Origin: Berberis thunbergii
Taxonomy: Eukaryota; Streptophyta; Magnoliopsida; Ranunculales; Berberidaceae
Reading direction: 5' to 3'
Assembly: GCA_003290165.1 (NCBI GenBank)
Contig: QNQO01000532.1
Location: forward strand, 62,001 to 126,000
Length of the DNA: 64,000 bases
Shown here: in pieces, positions 21,701-32,807 of the stretch
Numbering within the stretch: position 1 is the stretch's first letter
How the letters are laid out: each line of letters begins with the position of its first letter
Translations under genes and position numbers: made by a program
Notes under the pieces: generated by a model
Seen by the model: the letters and a program-made list of their open reading frames with translations, nothing else
What the model was told of the DNA's origin: nothing
The model's database searches: none

Positions 21701-24700
21701 CTATATGAATGTGTTATATGATATCAGGAGCCCATCCCTGGAGGCACCTTCAATCTTTTTCCACATGGCTAGTGAGCAGAAAAGGCATTCACCTAAAATC
21801 TCTATTTTGACCTGCCATTTGGTGTGTATAGACTTGCAACTACAGACATTTTGGTGAAATGAGGGATGCTAGTTGAGGAAAATAGTGTTATTGTGATGGT
21901 GGTGACGAGTCTCCAGGTCACTTGTTTTGTGAGTTCAAGTTTGCATGCTATATCTTCTTGGTACTTCCTTGTTCTCTGCCACAATCCATTGCATGGTTAT
22001 TAATTTTAAAAGTGTCCGATCTGGTGAAAAGAATTTCAAAGGTAGTTTGCTCTTTAGTTCTATACATAATTTACTGTCGTTCCTCTAATATAGCTTTGGG
22101 GCTTGCTTCATAAATTTTTTTAGAGGGTTTTGAGGATTCGGGAAAGGATTGTTAGAGGACACTAAATCCTTAGTACTTTAAATGCACATTGCATGTGATC
22201 CTTGTTTTTAGGATTGTTATTGGTGGCTTATCCTTTCTCCTCTCACCCCCTCAGAAAAAGAAAGAAAGAAAAAGGAGTCCAGAAAGTGAAGCTATTTTTT
22301 ATATTTAGTGGAATGTTCATTGTCTCAAGCTCCATTTGTTGTTTAGCTGACTTTTATCTGATACAAACTTGTTCAATAAGAAAATGGTAAGGCATAGCCT
22401 TCTTTATGAGAGGGCTGCTCAAAACAATTCTGATGGGATAACATTTGTTGGTTTTTTTTGTTTTTAGGAGGAAAGCTTGATAAAGCTACAGAGACGTGTG
22501 GAAATTTCATATGATAGTTCAAATCCAGAGCACCAGGTAGTACAAATTTTGTAATTATTCATGTAATACACGCATACATATCTCAGGTCCAATGTGCCCT
22601 TTCCGGGTACTTTGGTTAATATTAGAAACACAGATGTTGAAGGGTTAGTTGTTTTGCAGATGTGTAAAGACGTTCTTCTTTTTTTTGGATTAAACCTCGA
22701 AAAAATTTCGGGTGGTTCACTTTGTCAATTTTATTCTTATTAAGTCATATTTGTTGGATTTGGTTTTAACTTTGGCTAGTCTTATTTTCTCATTTACTGT
22801 TCCCGAAGTCTGAAAATTTTCAGTATACCCTAGCTCTATGAGCCTACTTTTGGGTCTTTCTGCTTCTCTTTCATTTAGTTAACAAATCTTCTTTTCTTAT
22901 TTTTGGTATCCAAAAAAAAGGATCAATGTGCTTCACACTCACAACAAAGATGCAGATCATTCATTTAGTATGTCGCCTGTACAATAGGTTCCGTCTTTTG
23001 GGTTAGTCAAGTGTGTGCCACTCCTTTCAGAATACTTGGTGAAACCTATAGCAAGAATTAGAATGAAGGCGTTTACCCCCTACCAGCTGACTATGTTTTA
23101 TGTTAATTAATTTATTTGTTTTCAATATTATAGGAGGCTTTACGAGCACTGTGGGATGCTTCCTTTCCTGAAGAGGAACTTCATGGATTAATATCTGAGC
23201 AATGGAAGGAAATGGGCTGGCAAGGAAAAGATCCATCAACCGATTTCAGGTATGTAACTGTTCCTATGTCTACTCACTATCTTTGCTAGTTCATAGTTCA
23301 CCTGACTAATATATGGTTTATGAACATTGATTTGATCTGGTAGAGGTGGTGGCTTTATATCGCTGGAAAATTTATTGTTCTTTGCAAGGACTTATCCGGT
23401 ATGTTTTCTTGGCCCTCGCACTCTCTGATGTTGTCCATGTTCATATCTAGATATCACCCTTTGTAAGTAATAACAATAAACAAGTATATAAGAAGAATCA
23501 TATAACCTTCGTGACTTGCTTAGAATTTTCTTTGAGAAAGAGCATTTTATGAAGTTGTTTTGGGTGTTAAATCGATACAGTAGCTTCTTTAAATAATGAT
23601 GACCAGAGTTTTTATACGTTCATAGGGTGATTACGGTAGTACTTATGTCTCTGAAAATTGGATACTTTCAGTTGGTAAAAAAACCCAGAAGTTTAGAAGA
23701 GTAAAACAGTGACAATAGACAAAAATCAGTTCAATATACAGTACAAATAGAATTCAAACCTGTTTCATTAATATTATTAAATATATTTTGCGTTTTCTAT
23801 TTACTTGTTCCCCTCTCCTGAGTTTGTTCCATCATCAGTTCACATATAGATATAGTAGCTTTCTTTATTTGAGGGTACACCACCTCACCATCCTGCACTA
23901 GTATTTAGTATTTACTTCTTTTTTATTAAAGGTCAAAATGAAGTAATTTGTATTTGCTTGGTACGTTATATTGGGTTGCAACATGTTTTCATTACTGAAC
24001 TACAACCTATATTGTGATATTTTATTGTTTACAAGAATTCTAATTATTGAACCTCTTAATGCAGAAAGCTTTCCAGGATCTTCTCCAAAAACGTGAAGGC
24101 GACCGAGCACTATGGGAGTACCCTTTCGCAGTAGCTGGGGTGAACATCACATTTATGCTCATTCAGATGCTTGATCTTGAAGCAGGTTTGTCTTTTCTTT
24201 GTTGTCTTATGCCTAAACAGTTCAACGCAATTTAGGTGATAGTCAAAACTTTCTGAATGTTAGCAATTGCCATTATACTTTTGTAGAGCTAGTGTTGCTT
24301 TTGATCGAGTCCGTACACGTATTTTGAACTTTTTTGCTCTGCAATTTGAACTTAGATTTCAGATATTTATATATAGATTTTAGCCAACATACTGGCATTT
24401 ATTAATTCAAAGGAGAAAGTAACTGTTTATAAATCCAAGTGCTTTTAAACTAAAGTGTGCCCTTAAGGGAATTAATATGACAATCACGAGGTTGTCTTGT
24501 CGAATTTTCAAAATGAAACTTTAAATAACTTTCCTAATGGAAGTTTGTTTTCTCCAATATTGGATATTCATTCTATTACGCTTGTGGCCTACGTGTAACC
24601 TGAAAGGAATGAATGTATTGTTAACAATGATATTTTTTTTTCTACAGTCAAACCAAGGACAATGATGGGAGCTGTTTTCTGCAAGTTACTTGCAGGTAAT

Positions 24701-25137
24701 TTGAGAAATTTCCACTGTTCTAATGGTGCTTTATGATTTAGCAAGTAGTGCCGATTTGATTCTTTGTTGTGTCTGATTGGTTTCCACCTAAGTTCTTATT
24801 TCTTTTGGTTTCACTTTCATGGTTATAACAGAAAACGAGTCAGCTTTTGACATTTTGTACTGCATAACATTCAAGCTTTTGGATCAGCAATGGCTTTCCA
24901 TGCGTGCCTCTTACATGGATTTTAATGTATGTTATACTCGGTGACTAAGCTCTTGTTGAAATTATAGTGGAAATTTTTTCCCCCGCCAATAGTCAGAAAT
25001 TATATGTTTCAAGTTTTCTTTCTGTTTCCTCTGTCCAGGCGGTGATGAAATCCACACGGCGTCAGTTAGAACGAGAATTGTTGCTTGACGAAATAACACG
25101 AGTGGAAGAATTGCCTTCATATAATCTCCTTAGATAG
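15751..25137 (+). CDS. ELMO/CED-12 domain-containing protein
   Basis: Nine exons join in frame to 798 nt (265 aa): 15751-15835, 16408-16517, 22468-22536, 23134-23249, 23344-23398, 24065-24185, 24648-24695, 24832-24926 and 25039-25137. All introns are GT-AG. The N-terminus (MEDRGGSFVAVRRISHG, then GSTAWIGKGLSCVCAQRR) is the plant-type leader. From about residue 85 the ELMO domain follows: ALRALWDASFPEEELHGLIS, EQWKEMGWQGKDPSTDFRGG, SLENLLFFARTYP, LWEYPFAVAGVNITFMLIQM, FDILYCITFKLLDQQWL and ASYMDFNAVMKSTR. WQGKDPSTDFRGGG is the diagnostic block. Animal ELMO proteins work with DOCK exchange factors or as GAPs for Arf-like GTPases; plant single-domain members are little studied, so a GTPase-regulatory role is inference. 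Intron 2 is 5.95 kb and full of LINE remains. The ATG at 15751 is the first that gives the conserved N-terminus. Confidence 0.95.
15953..16305. repeat. 181-bp tandem duplication in ELMO intron 1
   Basis: Two copies start at about 15953 and 16134. Shared blocks are AGTTGAATAGTTGAGCT, GTATTGTTGCTCCG, GGACCCAACACTCAATTC and GATGAAATGATAGAACAAAA. They differ by point changes and small indels. The unit is non-coding. Confidence 0.85.
17238..19345 (-). mobile_element. 5'-truncated LINE in ELMO intron 2 (antisense)
   Basis: On the minus strand the order is: SFVSDQHAGD and KAFDTVSWNYLDYI (RT palm start), a broken region with YADDI-like sequence near 18935, then WKAKYISKAGIVTLIKS, CRGFLWG and HWVKWSEICKPKDHGGLGIR (RT C-terminal/thumb), then FPSRVNFFVWAMGLGKIPTVD and GISIPNRCVLV (zf-RVT), and finally LLASIWVIWRERNSRIFKG. 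A 20-nt T run at 17238-17257 on the plus strand is the poly(A) tail. Several frameshifts and stops make it inactive, and its 5' half (endonuclease) is missing. It lies antisense to the host gene. Confidence 0.8.
19346..20900. other. Intron 2 sequence between the LINE remnants
   Basis: No recognisable coding domain. 20343-20570 has an open frame (GFGDLRELIIRVKHNSKRKS, then FCGRKIRWKFVPLFENT) that may belong to the N-terminal part of a plant non-LTR element, but I cannot name it. The rest is anonymous intron DNA. Confidence 0.35.
20901..22110 (+). mobile_element. Second LINE-like remnant in ELMO intron 2 (sense)
   Basis: On the plus strand 21785-22020 reads CPFGVYRLATTDILVK, RGMLVE, then DGGDESPGHLFC and EFKFACYIFLVL across frame changes. 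This is the zf-RVT order (W/L-x-x-TxDxLxxRG followed by CxxCxxxxExxxHLFxxC) found after plant LINE reverse transcriptases. Upstream, short pieces at about 21490-21600 could be the preceding RT-thumb segment. It is heavily decayed, and the limits are approximate. Confidence 0.5.
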
Positions 25138-27850
25138 TGTCGTAGTATTCCTCAGGCAAATGGCTTGAAGAAGTGAGGTGTGTCATCGTACTTAAGTTTT
25201 TTCCTACACTTGGCATTGTGTGACATGGTATTCCATGAAGTAATTGTGGCATGCATGTTTTTTTGTTTTGTTTTCTGTTTAAAACTACTCCCGGTAGTTC
25301 AACTGTAAATACGCTTTCAAGTTTCCAATATTCATCCCCTTCATGGGGAGGGACGAGTTGTGTTCCAATTATCAAGATACAATGATAAAGCATTTCCATT
25401 TTCCCTATGCTCATATCTCATAGATGGTCTATTCGTTTTCACAAAGGTCTGTGTAGCTCTTTGCATAGCCATGGATGATCAATCTCATGTATGTTTGTAT
25501 ATATAAATTTCCACTGGTATGCATGCAAATCTGGATATGCTTTTGTTAGAACCTATTTGTCAAGGCTTACAAGAAAATAAATCCTGTGTCATATAACCTC
25601 TTTTTTTTTTGGCTAAACATGCATCATAACTTGTTACCCTAAAAATGGAGATGGCACACTATGGGTGAGTGTAGCAGAAGCATTCTAATGCCCTTTTTGT
25701 ACAATCTCTTTCAAAGTAGCTAAAATCTTTTTGGCTTCCTACAGGCTACAGGCTCAATCTCGCAGCCTATGAAATTATGCTAATATCGCAGGAATTCAGA
25801 TTGGCAGTGTTACTTAACATTAGTTTATTTTTTTACCCAGACGCTGCATGTGTTGCGAGATTAAGGCCTACAAGTCACAGTTTCGATAGTTTAGAATTTT
25901 ATTTTGTATGAATTCATCCCTTTGGTTTGTTTGTGTTTGTGTTTTTGTTTTTGTTTTCTCTTCACAATCTCCTCCTAGCGATGTATTATAAATCACGTGC
26001 ATAATGTACCCCTCCTTTATTGGTTTTATTTGTGTTCAAATCCTCTTAAAACTAAAATAAAAACAAGTCAGATTTCAATTTTTAACCCCCAACATCCCTT
26101 TTGTTGATAGGATATACGTAAGTAGGAACAGTATGTTTCACCCGCTAAGTACAACCTCAGTGGAGTGAGTCGAGTCTCCCACAATGCATTGGGATGTGGT
26201 TCATTACAAGGGTTGGTGAGAAACTTCTCTAACTATAAGAGAGACCGATTATGTGTCAATCTTGGATAGCACAATAGCGGAATGTTATGTTTTGGAGGCA
26301 GCTTTGATTCTAATCCACACTCAACAATAGAAGTCGTGTGTTCTTTTTGGTGATTCGATGATCCTTTGGAGGACGATTATTTATAATATTAGACATCTCT
26401 TTCTTTTGCTTTTGCTTCCATTTTGGACTTGTTATTATGTTTGTAGGTAACTCAATATTAAGGCTCATGACTTAACTTCAGGTGGAGGGCGACATCTTTG
26501 TAACTAATAACTAAACTACTATATATGATATATGCCTCTAGCTTTAACAAAAAAAACTATTAGAGAGAGAGAGAGAATTGTTTGGTTGTATGAAATTCTA
26601 TGTCATGAAAATTTATTAGGGGACTTCTATATTTTATGCTAAATTAATGTATTACTTCACATCCACCGTGATTAATGGTGGAAGTGGAAGTCCTATAATC
26701 ATTGAAATCACATGCCTTGGGACTTCCATTCCTACCAATGATCACAACCTCTCATGAATTCTCATGACATATGATTCCATGCAACCAAACACACCCTAAG
26801 TTTCATACAGGACCAAATGCTTGTAAAGAACACATGAACTTTCAAGCACAAGCTCTCTTTTAAAGGTACATGGGCGTTAGAAATTGTGTATAAATGTGTA
26901 TGTATAACTCCCTTTTCTCAAATAAATAGTGAAATGTGAGTCTTCAACTCAAATTTTTATTACTTGTTTTGCCCTCTAATGTTTTTACTAATTACATGTG
27001 AAGCCAACATGCCAATGAATAATGCCAAGGGTATTTTTGTATTTTAATTGAAAAAACTATTAAACATTTGTCTTCAACCTAACTTTTGAGTTTCCACAAT
27101 GTCCTCCCAACTTTATGATATTTACAAAAATAAAACAAATGGTCGTAAAAGTAATGTCATTTTAAATTACACATGTGCCATTTTACCCTTCCAAATTTAG
27201 ATTATTTACGATAAAAACTCGTCCCTCTTAAATATTGTTAATTATAACTAAACCCCTAACATCATTTATTCGAAGTCCTTAATTATTTGTAAACTATATA
27301 TATATATACCCTTAAAATTATAAATAATTATTTTATTTTAAATTTTGTATAAAATAAAAAGTAAGAATATTAGAGCGCATCCACACCCTAATTGTGTATA
27401 ATGTGTATTAAACTAAAATGTCAGATTTGAACTTTAGTAAATTCAATGTCCCTAATATGAATTTGGATTCATAGGTTTATGATTAACACTTCATGATTCG
27501 TTCAATTAGAGAATGATTCATTCATTTAATCTTTGGAAAAAAAAATACAATTTCCACAATTTCAAGCCAAAAAAGGGAATAAAAATCAATCATTAGATAT
27601 TGAGCAAGTTCAGGAAGCCTTGTTTTGGGGTCTCTTGATTTTTTTTATTTTTTATTTTTTTTTCAATTTTTACCCCTTTTCCTTTTAACACAATCACAAA
27701 CACCGTCTAGACGGGCTTAAATACAAAACGAAAATGTAGGAGTGGCTACTTCAGGCTGGTTCAAATGATTGGAAAGGGCATGACATGAAGGAACTAAGGA
27801 TACCTTTTAAGACTTTGATGGCTTCCAACAACAAACTTGAAATTTGAAAG
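25138..27850. other. Intergenic DNA between the ELMO and NDPK genes
   Basis: 25138-25590 is probably the 3' UTR (AATAAA at about 25576). No further gene is seen. 26880-27420 holds a dispersed AT-rich repeat related to 46260-46760; both contain CCCCTAACA/CCTCTAACA, then CTTTAATTATTTATAAA/CCTTAATTATTTGTAAA, then (TA)n and ACCTTCAAAATTATAAA/ACCCTTAAAATTATAAA. Confidence 0.5.
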
Positions 27851-28238
27851 TTCTAACATGACCACGACACAAGATTTTTGACAAACCCAGAAATCAAACT
27901 TTCGTGTCCATCCATTGTTAAATACGAAAAATGCATTACTGGGGTTTGATGGAGTACCATCCTATATATTCTGCCATTAAACCCACCCTTTTCCCATCCA
28001 TAACCTTCGTCTAACAGGCATCCAATAATCCATGTCAAGAATATGCAATTGATTCCAAGGTTTTCACTATTCTAAATGAGAATAACGATACTTAAAAGTC
28101 TGATTCCTTGTGCAAACATGTAACAATCTCAGTCAAAGACATCTCAAACCACGTCACCTCATCATAAACTAAAAACCTTATAAATCATAGAAACAGGAAC
28201 CAGATAGTCTGCTAGCTCAGTCCTAACCAGGACAAACT

Positions 28239-31200
28239 TTACTCATAGATCCATGAGTGAAGGCTGCTCTGCCAGTTGACTGGTCCATCAGGGAACCACA
28301 ATGCAATCTCCTTCCGGGCACTTTCCACTGAATCACTTCCATGAATGACGTTCCTGCAATGAAGGGGGGAAAAGAACATCAGCTTGGGTCTCCAACGAAA
28401 CAGTCCAACAAAGCAGTAAAAGACGACTAACTGATACATATACAAGCATTATTACCAAGGTATTTAAGACTACGTCATTTGTCTGTCACCAGTCTCCTGG
28501 TAGAAACTAATCCTAGTCGCATTAGGTAATCACCCAGCATTTGCAGAAAACAAAATAGGTACAATAGATATGAAGATGAATATGATTAAAACAATGCAAC
28601 AATACATTCAAGTGAGCTCAAGTCCAAAAAGGAGGGCAGGGGCAAGGTCTGAATAGCATGGAAATTTGCATTGCTGCAGCTTGCAAGGGGAGTAGGAGGG
28701 TACCAAGAGGAATCATACCAATGTTTAGCAGTATTATGAATAAAACGTATTTGGGTTGATCACCAAAACCAGGGAAAATCAATTATTGTCATGTATGTCA
28801 TTTATAAACACAAAAACAACAAATTGCATCTTTTAGCGTGTTAATTCAATGCCAGGGAGAGGTACATGGACGAGGACAACTAAAACTAACTGATACATCA
28901 AGGAGATTCCTCACAGAAATAAAAGGGATCACCACTAACCAAAACCACTAGTTATTGTTGCGCCTCGCAAAAGCGTAATCAATATGGAACACACTACAAA
29001 ACACAATTGATAGTTGCAATAACGAGTAATAAACCCAAAATATAATCAAGACAATGTTAAGTAAATGGAAAATAATGTAAAACACGTATCACACAAAAGA
29101 TTTAACGTGGTTCGGCAAGTTTGCCTACGTCCATGGAGCAAAGAGAACAGCTTCACTATTGAAGACAAAGTACGGAGCAATTTGGAGAGAATTCTCCTAC
29201 AATCGACAAATTATTGTCATGTGAATCACTCACACTAATGTGGTTTTTTCACAAGGAGGCGGTGGGGTGGATTTGAACAACTCAAATTGAACTCATGGTT
29301 GGACTTGAGTTGGCCATGAGTAGGAAAGTGCTTTCACCTTATTCTCCCTTCATCATCTTCTACAAATCTAGCTCATCTTCAACGTCACCATCATCGATGG
29401 TTGCTGACATTCAACAACAATCTATGGTAGCGAAACCAAAATTATTGAAGACGAGTTGGCTTTTTAGAAGATGATGGAAGGGAAAAGAATGCGAAAGACA
29501 GTAGAACATGATGGAAGGGAGAAGAAAGTATTTTCCAACTCATGGCCAATGATAAACACCCAAAACATCGATTTTTACACCTCTGAATATATCATTGCTA
29601 ACTCCAATAAATTGAATATCATCTAATCCATAAATCTATTAATGTAATTTGTAAAATTCAAGCACTAATATCAAATCAGGCCCAATAAGGCTAAATTCAA
29701 CAACTAGAAGGTCGATTGGAAGTACACATGCATTGATAAGGACCAAACGTTTTCTAACCCATATCCATGAAGTCAAGTCCACAAAGCATCAATAATTACG
29801 AATCTCGAGAAAATGAATATGAAAATTTGAACATCCACATGGCCAACTTTATCATAGCAACAAAATTTTTACAAAACATGTTTCCTTATTCCACTCCAAC
29901 ACATTTTCACATGTTTCTTTGAAATAAAAAAATGTGTTTTGAGTGAAATAATGAAACATGTCTTGTAGAAAGTTTTTTGCTATGATCAAGTTGGTCATGT
30001 GGATGTCCAAATCTTCATGTTTATTTTCTCGAGATCCGTAGTTGTTGATGCTTTGTGGGCTTGACTTCATAGGTCCTAGACTTAAAAATCTTGGTCCTCA
30101 TACATGTTAAATTTTACATTATTGTACCACTTTGTGTATGATTTGATATTCGTGAATTTCTACAAAATACACGAAATAAATTTTTTATTGGATAATTGGA
30201 CTTAGCAATTGTATATTTAGGGATGTAAAAATCGATATTTTGGGTCCTTATCACAGCCAACACAATTCCAGCCTTTGAGTTCAATTTCAATTTGAATTTG
30301 AATTGTGAAAATCCACCGCCTCCCTCACCTATATAAAGGCTACATCAGGTCTTGTGAACTGAATCACTCCCCCCCCCCCCTTGTGTGTGTGTGAGAGAGA
30401 AGTGAGAAGAGAAAGAAAGAATGATATACACACTTGCATATGTGTTGTGTCATTTAGACACGTGCGTGTTTAACATCATCGATATTGTGTAGGAGACTCC
30501 ATTTGTGTTCTTCGATTTCGATAGTAAAGCTATTCTCTTCGATCTTCGAACTGCATCAAATCACTTGTGTAGTACGTGAATTACTTTATTTTTAATTTAC
30601 TTTACATTGCCCTGATTATACTTTGAATTTATTACTTTTTATTGCAACTTGTTATGCTTTCGCGAGGCGCAACAATTGTTTGAATACAAAAACAATAGAC
30701 CCTCAAATTAAACCATTTATCTCAATCCAAAACCTACAAGTTTAAGTTGAATATTTCTCTCATTCATGACTTAATTATCAGCACAACCAACTAATGATAA
30801 GAAATCACTGGAGGTAAAGTTCAATCTTCTATTAAATTACCAATCATGGCTACCTAAATCACATAAACATAAATAGTGATCAACTAAGCATAAACAACAA
30901 TGAAACCCAGACCACCAAAACACAAATCTAACCATAAAGCAAACAAGGGAGAAAGGGTTGATTAATTACCTCCCAATCTCAACAGCGAAGTCACCACGGA
31001 TGGTACCAGGAGCAGAGTCAGCTGGGTTGGTAGCTCCAATGATCTTTCGGCCGGTAACAACTACGTTCTTTCCTTCCCAAACCATAGCAACAACAGGTCC
31101 AGAGATGATGTACTCCACCAATCCATTGAAGAAAGGCTTTGCAGACAAATCTGCGTAGTGCTTCTCAGCAAAAGCTTGATCCACGGTGATCAACTTCAAC

Positions 31201-31451
31201 CCTAAAACCCCAACCAAAAAGATGAGATTTTTAACAAAACCCAAACCCCAACTAAGATGAAAACATCAAAAGATGCGATTTTTAACAGAACCCAAATCAT
31301 AAATAAGAAGGAAAACACCATTCAAAAAAAAAAAAAAAAAGGTGAAGCTACCTTTCAAGATGAAACCTTTCTTCTCAAATCTGCTGATGATCTCACCAAC
31401 AAGACCTCTTTGAACACCATCGGGCTTGATCATGATGAAAGACTGCTCCAT
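28239..31451 (-). CDS. NDPK1: Nucleoside diphosphate kinase, cytosolic type
   Basis: Three exons on the minus strand (31451-31352, 31201-30970, 28353-28239) join to 447 nt (148 aa), the usual length of plant type I NDPK. There is no transit peptide, so it should be cytosolic. Landmarks: [16 protein letters not shown] (first strand with the nucleotide-contacting Lys), [64 protein letters not shown], then [12 protein letters not shown] with the active-site His that carries the phosphate, and the C-terminal WIYE. It transfers the gamma-phosphate of ATP to other NDPs and balances NTP pools, and it forms a hexamer. All introns are GT-AG. Intron 1 is 150 nt. Intron 2 is 2.6 kb and contains a nested inverted-repeat element. 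No defect is seen. Confidence 0.97.
28954..30676. mobile_element. Long-TIR element in NDPK intron 2
   Basis: A perfect 15-bp inverted repeat ATTGTTGCGCCTCGC marks both ends (28954-28968; complement of 30662-30676). Homology between the two ends goes on inward for about 90 bp (AAAGC, GTTGCAATAA, AGTAATAAA, TATAATCA). Inside are GTGGTTCGGCAAGTTTGCC at about 29108, a large hairpin, and a TATATAAAGG box near 30330. No protein is encoded. A clear target duplication was not found, so the superfamily stays open. Confidence 0.65.
29560..30247. repeat. Large imperfect inverted repeat (hairpin, arms about 330 bp)
   Basis: The arm 29560-29895 is complementary in order to 30247-29925. Paired blocks include ATCGATTTTTACA, CATTGCTAA, GAAGTCAAG, CACAAAGCATCAA, TCTCGAGAAAAT, ACATCCACATG and ATCATAGCAA. 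The spacer is about 30 bp. Arms match at very roughly 80 percent by eye. It is nested in the long-TIR element, in the intron of a transcribed gene, so a long RNA hairpin could form. Confidence 0.8.
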
Positions 31452-31600
31452 CTTCGCTGAGGATGATTGAATCTCTTTAACAGGTTTTTGATGGTGGTGT
31501 AGATGAGTGGCTTATGAAGGGATGGGGGCATTGAAAGAAGGGTATTTATAGGAGGGGGAATATAAAACCTAACCCTACTCCCATGGTATTTCTTTTGATT
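31452..31600 (-). promoter_or_regulatory. 5' leader and putative TATA box of the NDPK gene
   Basis: On the minus strand CCTATAAATAC (complement of 31542-31552) lies about 95 nt ahead of the start codon, a good plant TATA box and spacing. No upstream ATG is seen between it and the start. Confidence 0.7.
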
Positions 31601-31693
31601 TCTATTTGTTTTGGGAGTTGCTTTGTCATACCACCACTTCCATTAATTGACACTATGATCCAACACCAACGAACTAACACTTCGATCGACCTT

Positions 31694-32152
31694 TAGGCAT
31701 GGCAATGGGACGAGTTCGCTTCAGGTCCATTAGATCTAAACCGAAACTGAACATTCCTCAAGTTTGGTTCTAGTCCACTCGTCGTTTCCTACTAAAATCA
31801 CCAAGGCCTAAGGCAGTCGTACTAGTATGTAACTTTTAAAAGGTTTGGTTGGTCATGTCATAAAAATAGAAGTTTCTTTTGTTTTGTTTATACTCAATGT
31901 GAGACTAAAACAATTAAAAACCTTGTGTATTTCAACAATGACATCTCATTTTTGTATTCCTAGATGATGTGCAATAAAATCTCACAATATTATGCATAAC
32001 TATGGATAATATATGTTTCTCGATTCAAGTTCGATTTTGAACACTAGTAACCAAAATCGAAATGGAACCGAGTAGGTTCGATTCTAGAATGGAACCATTA
32101 GGATTAGGTTCATGCTGGCACCCATCGGTTCGGGCCAAAATTGTCATACCTA
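31694..32152. mobile_element. Small hAT-like non-autonomous element
   Basis: The left end TAGGCATGGCAATGGG and the reverse complement of the right end TAGGTATGACAATTTT are inverted repeats. Flanks TCGACCTT and ACCACCTT could be a decayed 8-bp target duplication (6 of 8). No coding capacity. Confidence 0.5.
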
Positions 32153-32807
32153 ACCACCTTTCCTCTTATTCTTTAAACAACACCCCACCTTCGTTTCCAA
32201 CAACACCCCTTCTCCACCCACGAACACCAACCCACAAAACCACAACCACCTCATTTTATTAGCCACCCCTCCCTTGCCACCACTACTTCGCCCCCACCAC
32301 CCCAAACGTTTTCCTTGTCTCACCACCTCCCAATCTCACAAAAAGGGGGGAAAAATGTCCCACACAAATGGACAAAGTTGGAACCCAATCTCGCAACGAT
32401 CTTGCATCTACATGCATTTAGTCGGTAAGAAAAGAGAAATGAGGGTTTGGATGACATGAAGAATGAGGAGGGAACCAACCCTACCACAAGAAAGTCAATC
32501 GCTAACCATCCTCACATCACCAAGAGGATAAATAGCGGCGGAAAAAGTTGTTGCTTTATTGTTCTCCATGAGAAAAGATGGCAAAAAGAAGGAGAAAAAG
32601 ATAAAGAAAATTGTTTTGTTATTTTATTGGTGGTGTTACTTAGCAGGCGATCAAAATAATTTTTATTTTGTAGAGGTATCAATGATTGAAAATGGTGGTG
32701 TCATAAGCAGTTGTCTTTGTTTTGGGTAATTTAGACCCTAACCCCAATTATGCTTGATATTTTAAACAACACCCCCATGTATTTTGAAATTATTAATATG
32801 CCATTAA
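32153..32807. other. Spacer
   Basis: A C- and A-rich stretch (32160-32350) followed by AT-rich DNA. No domain recognised in the short open frames. Confidence 0.4.
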
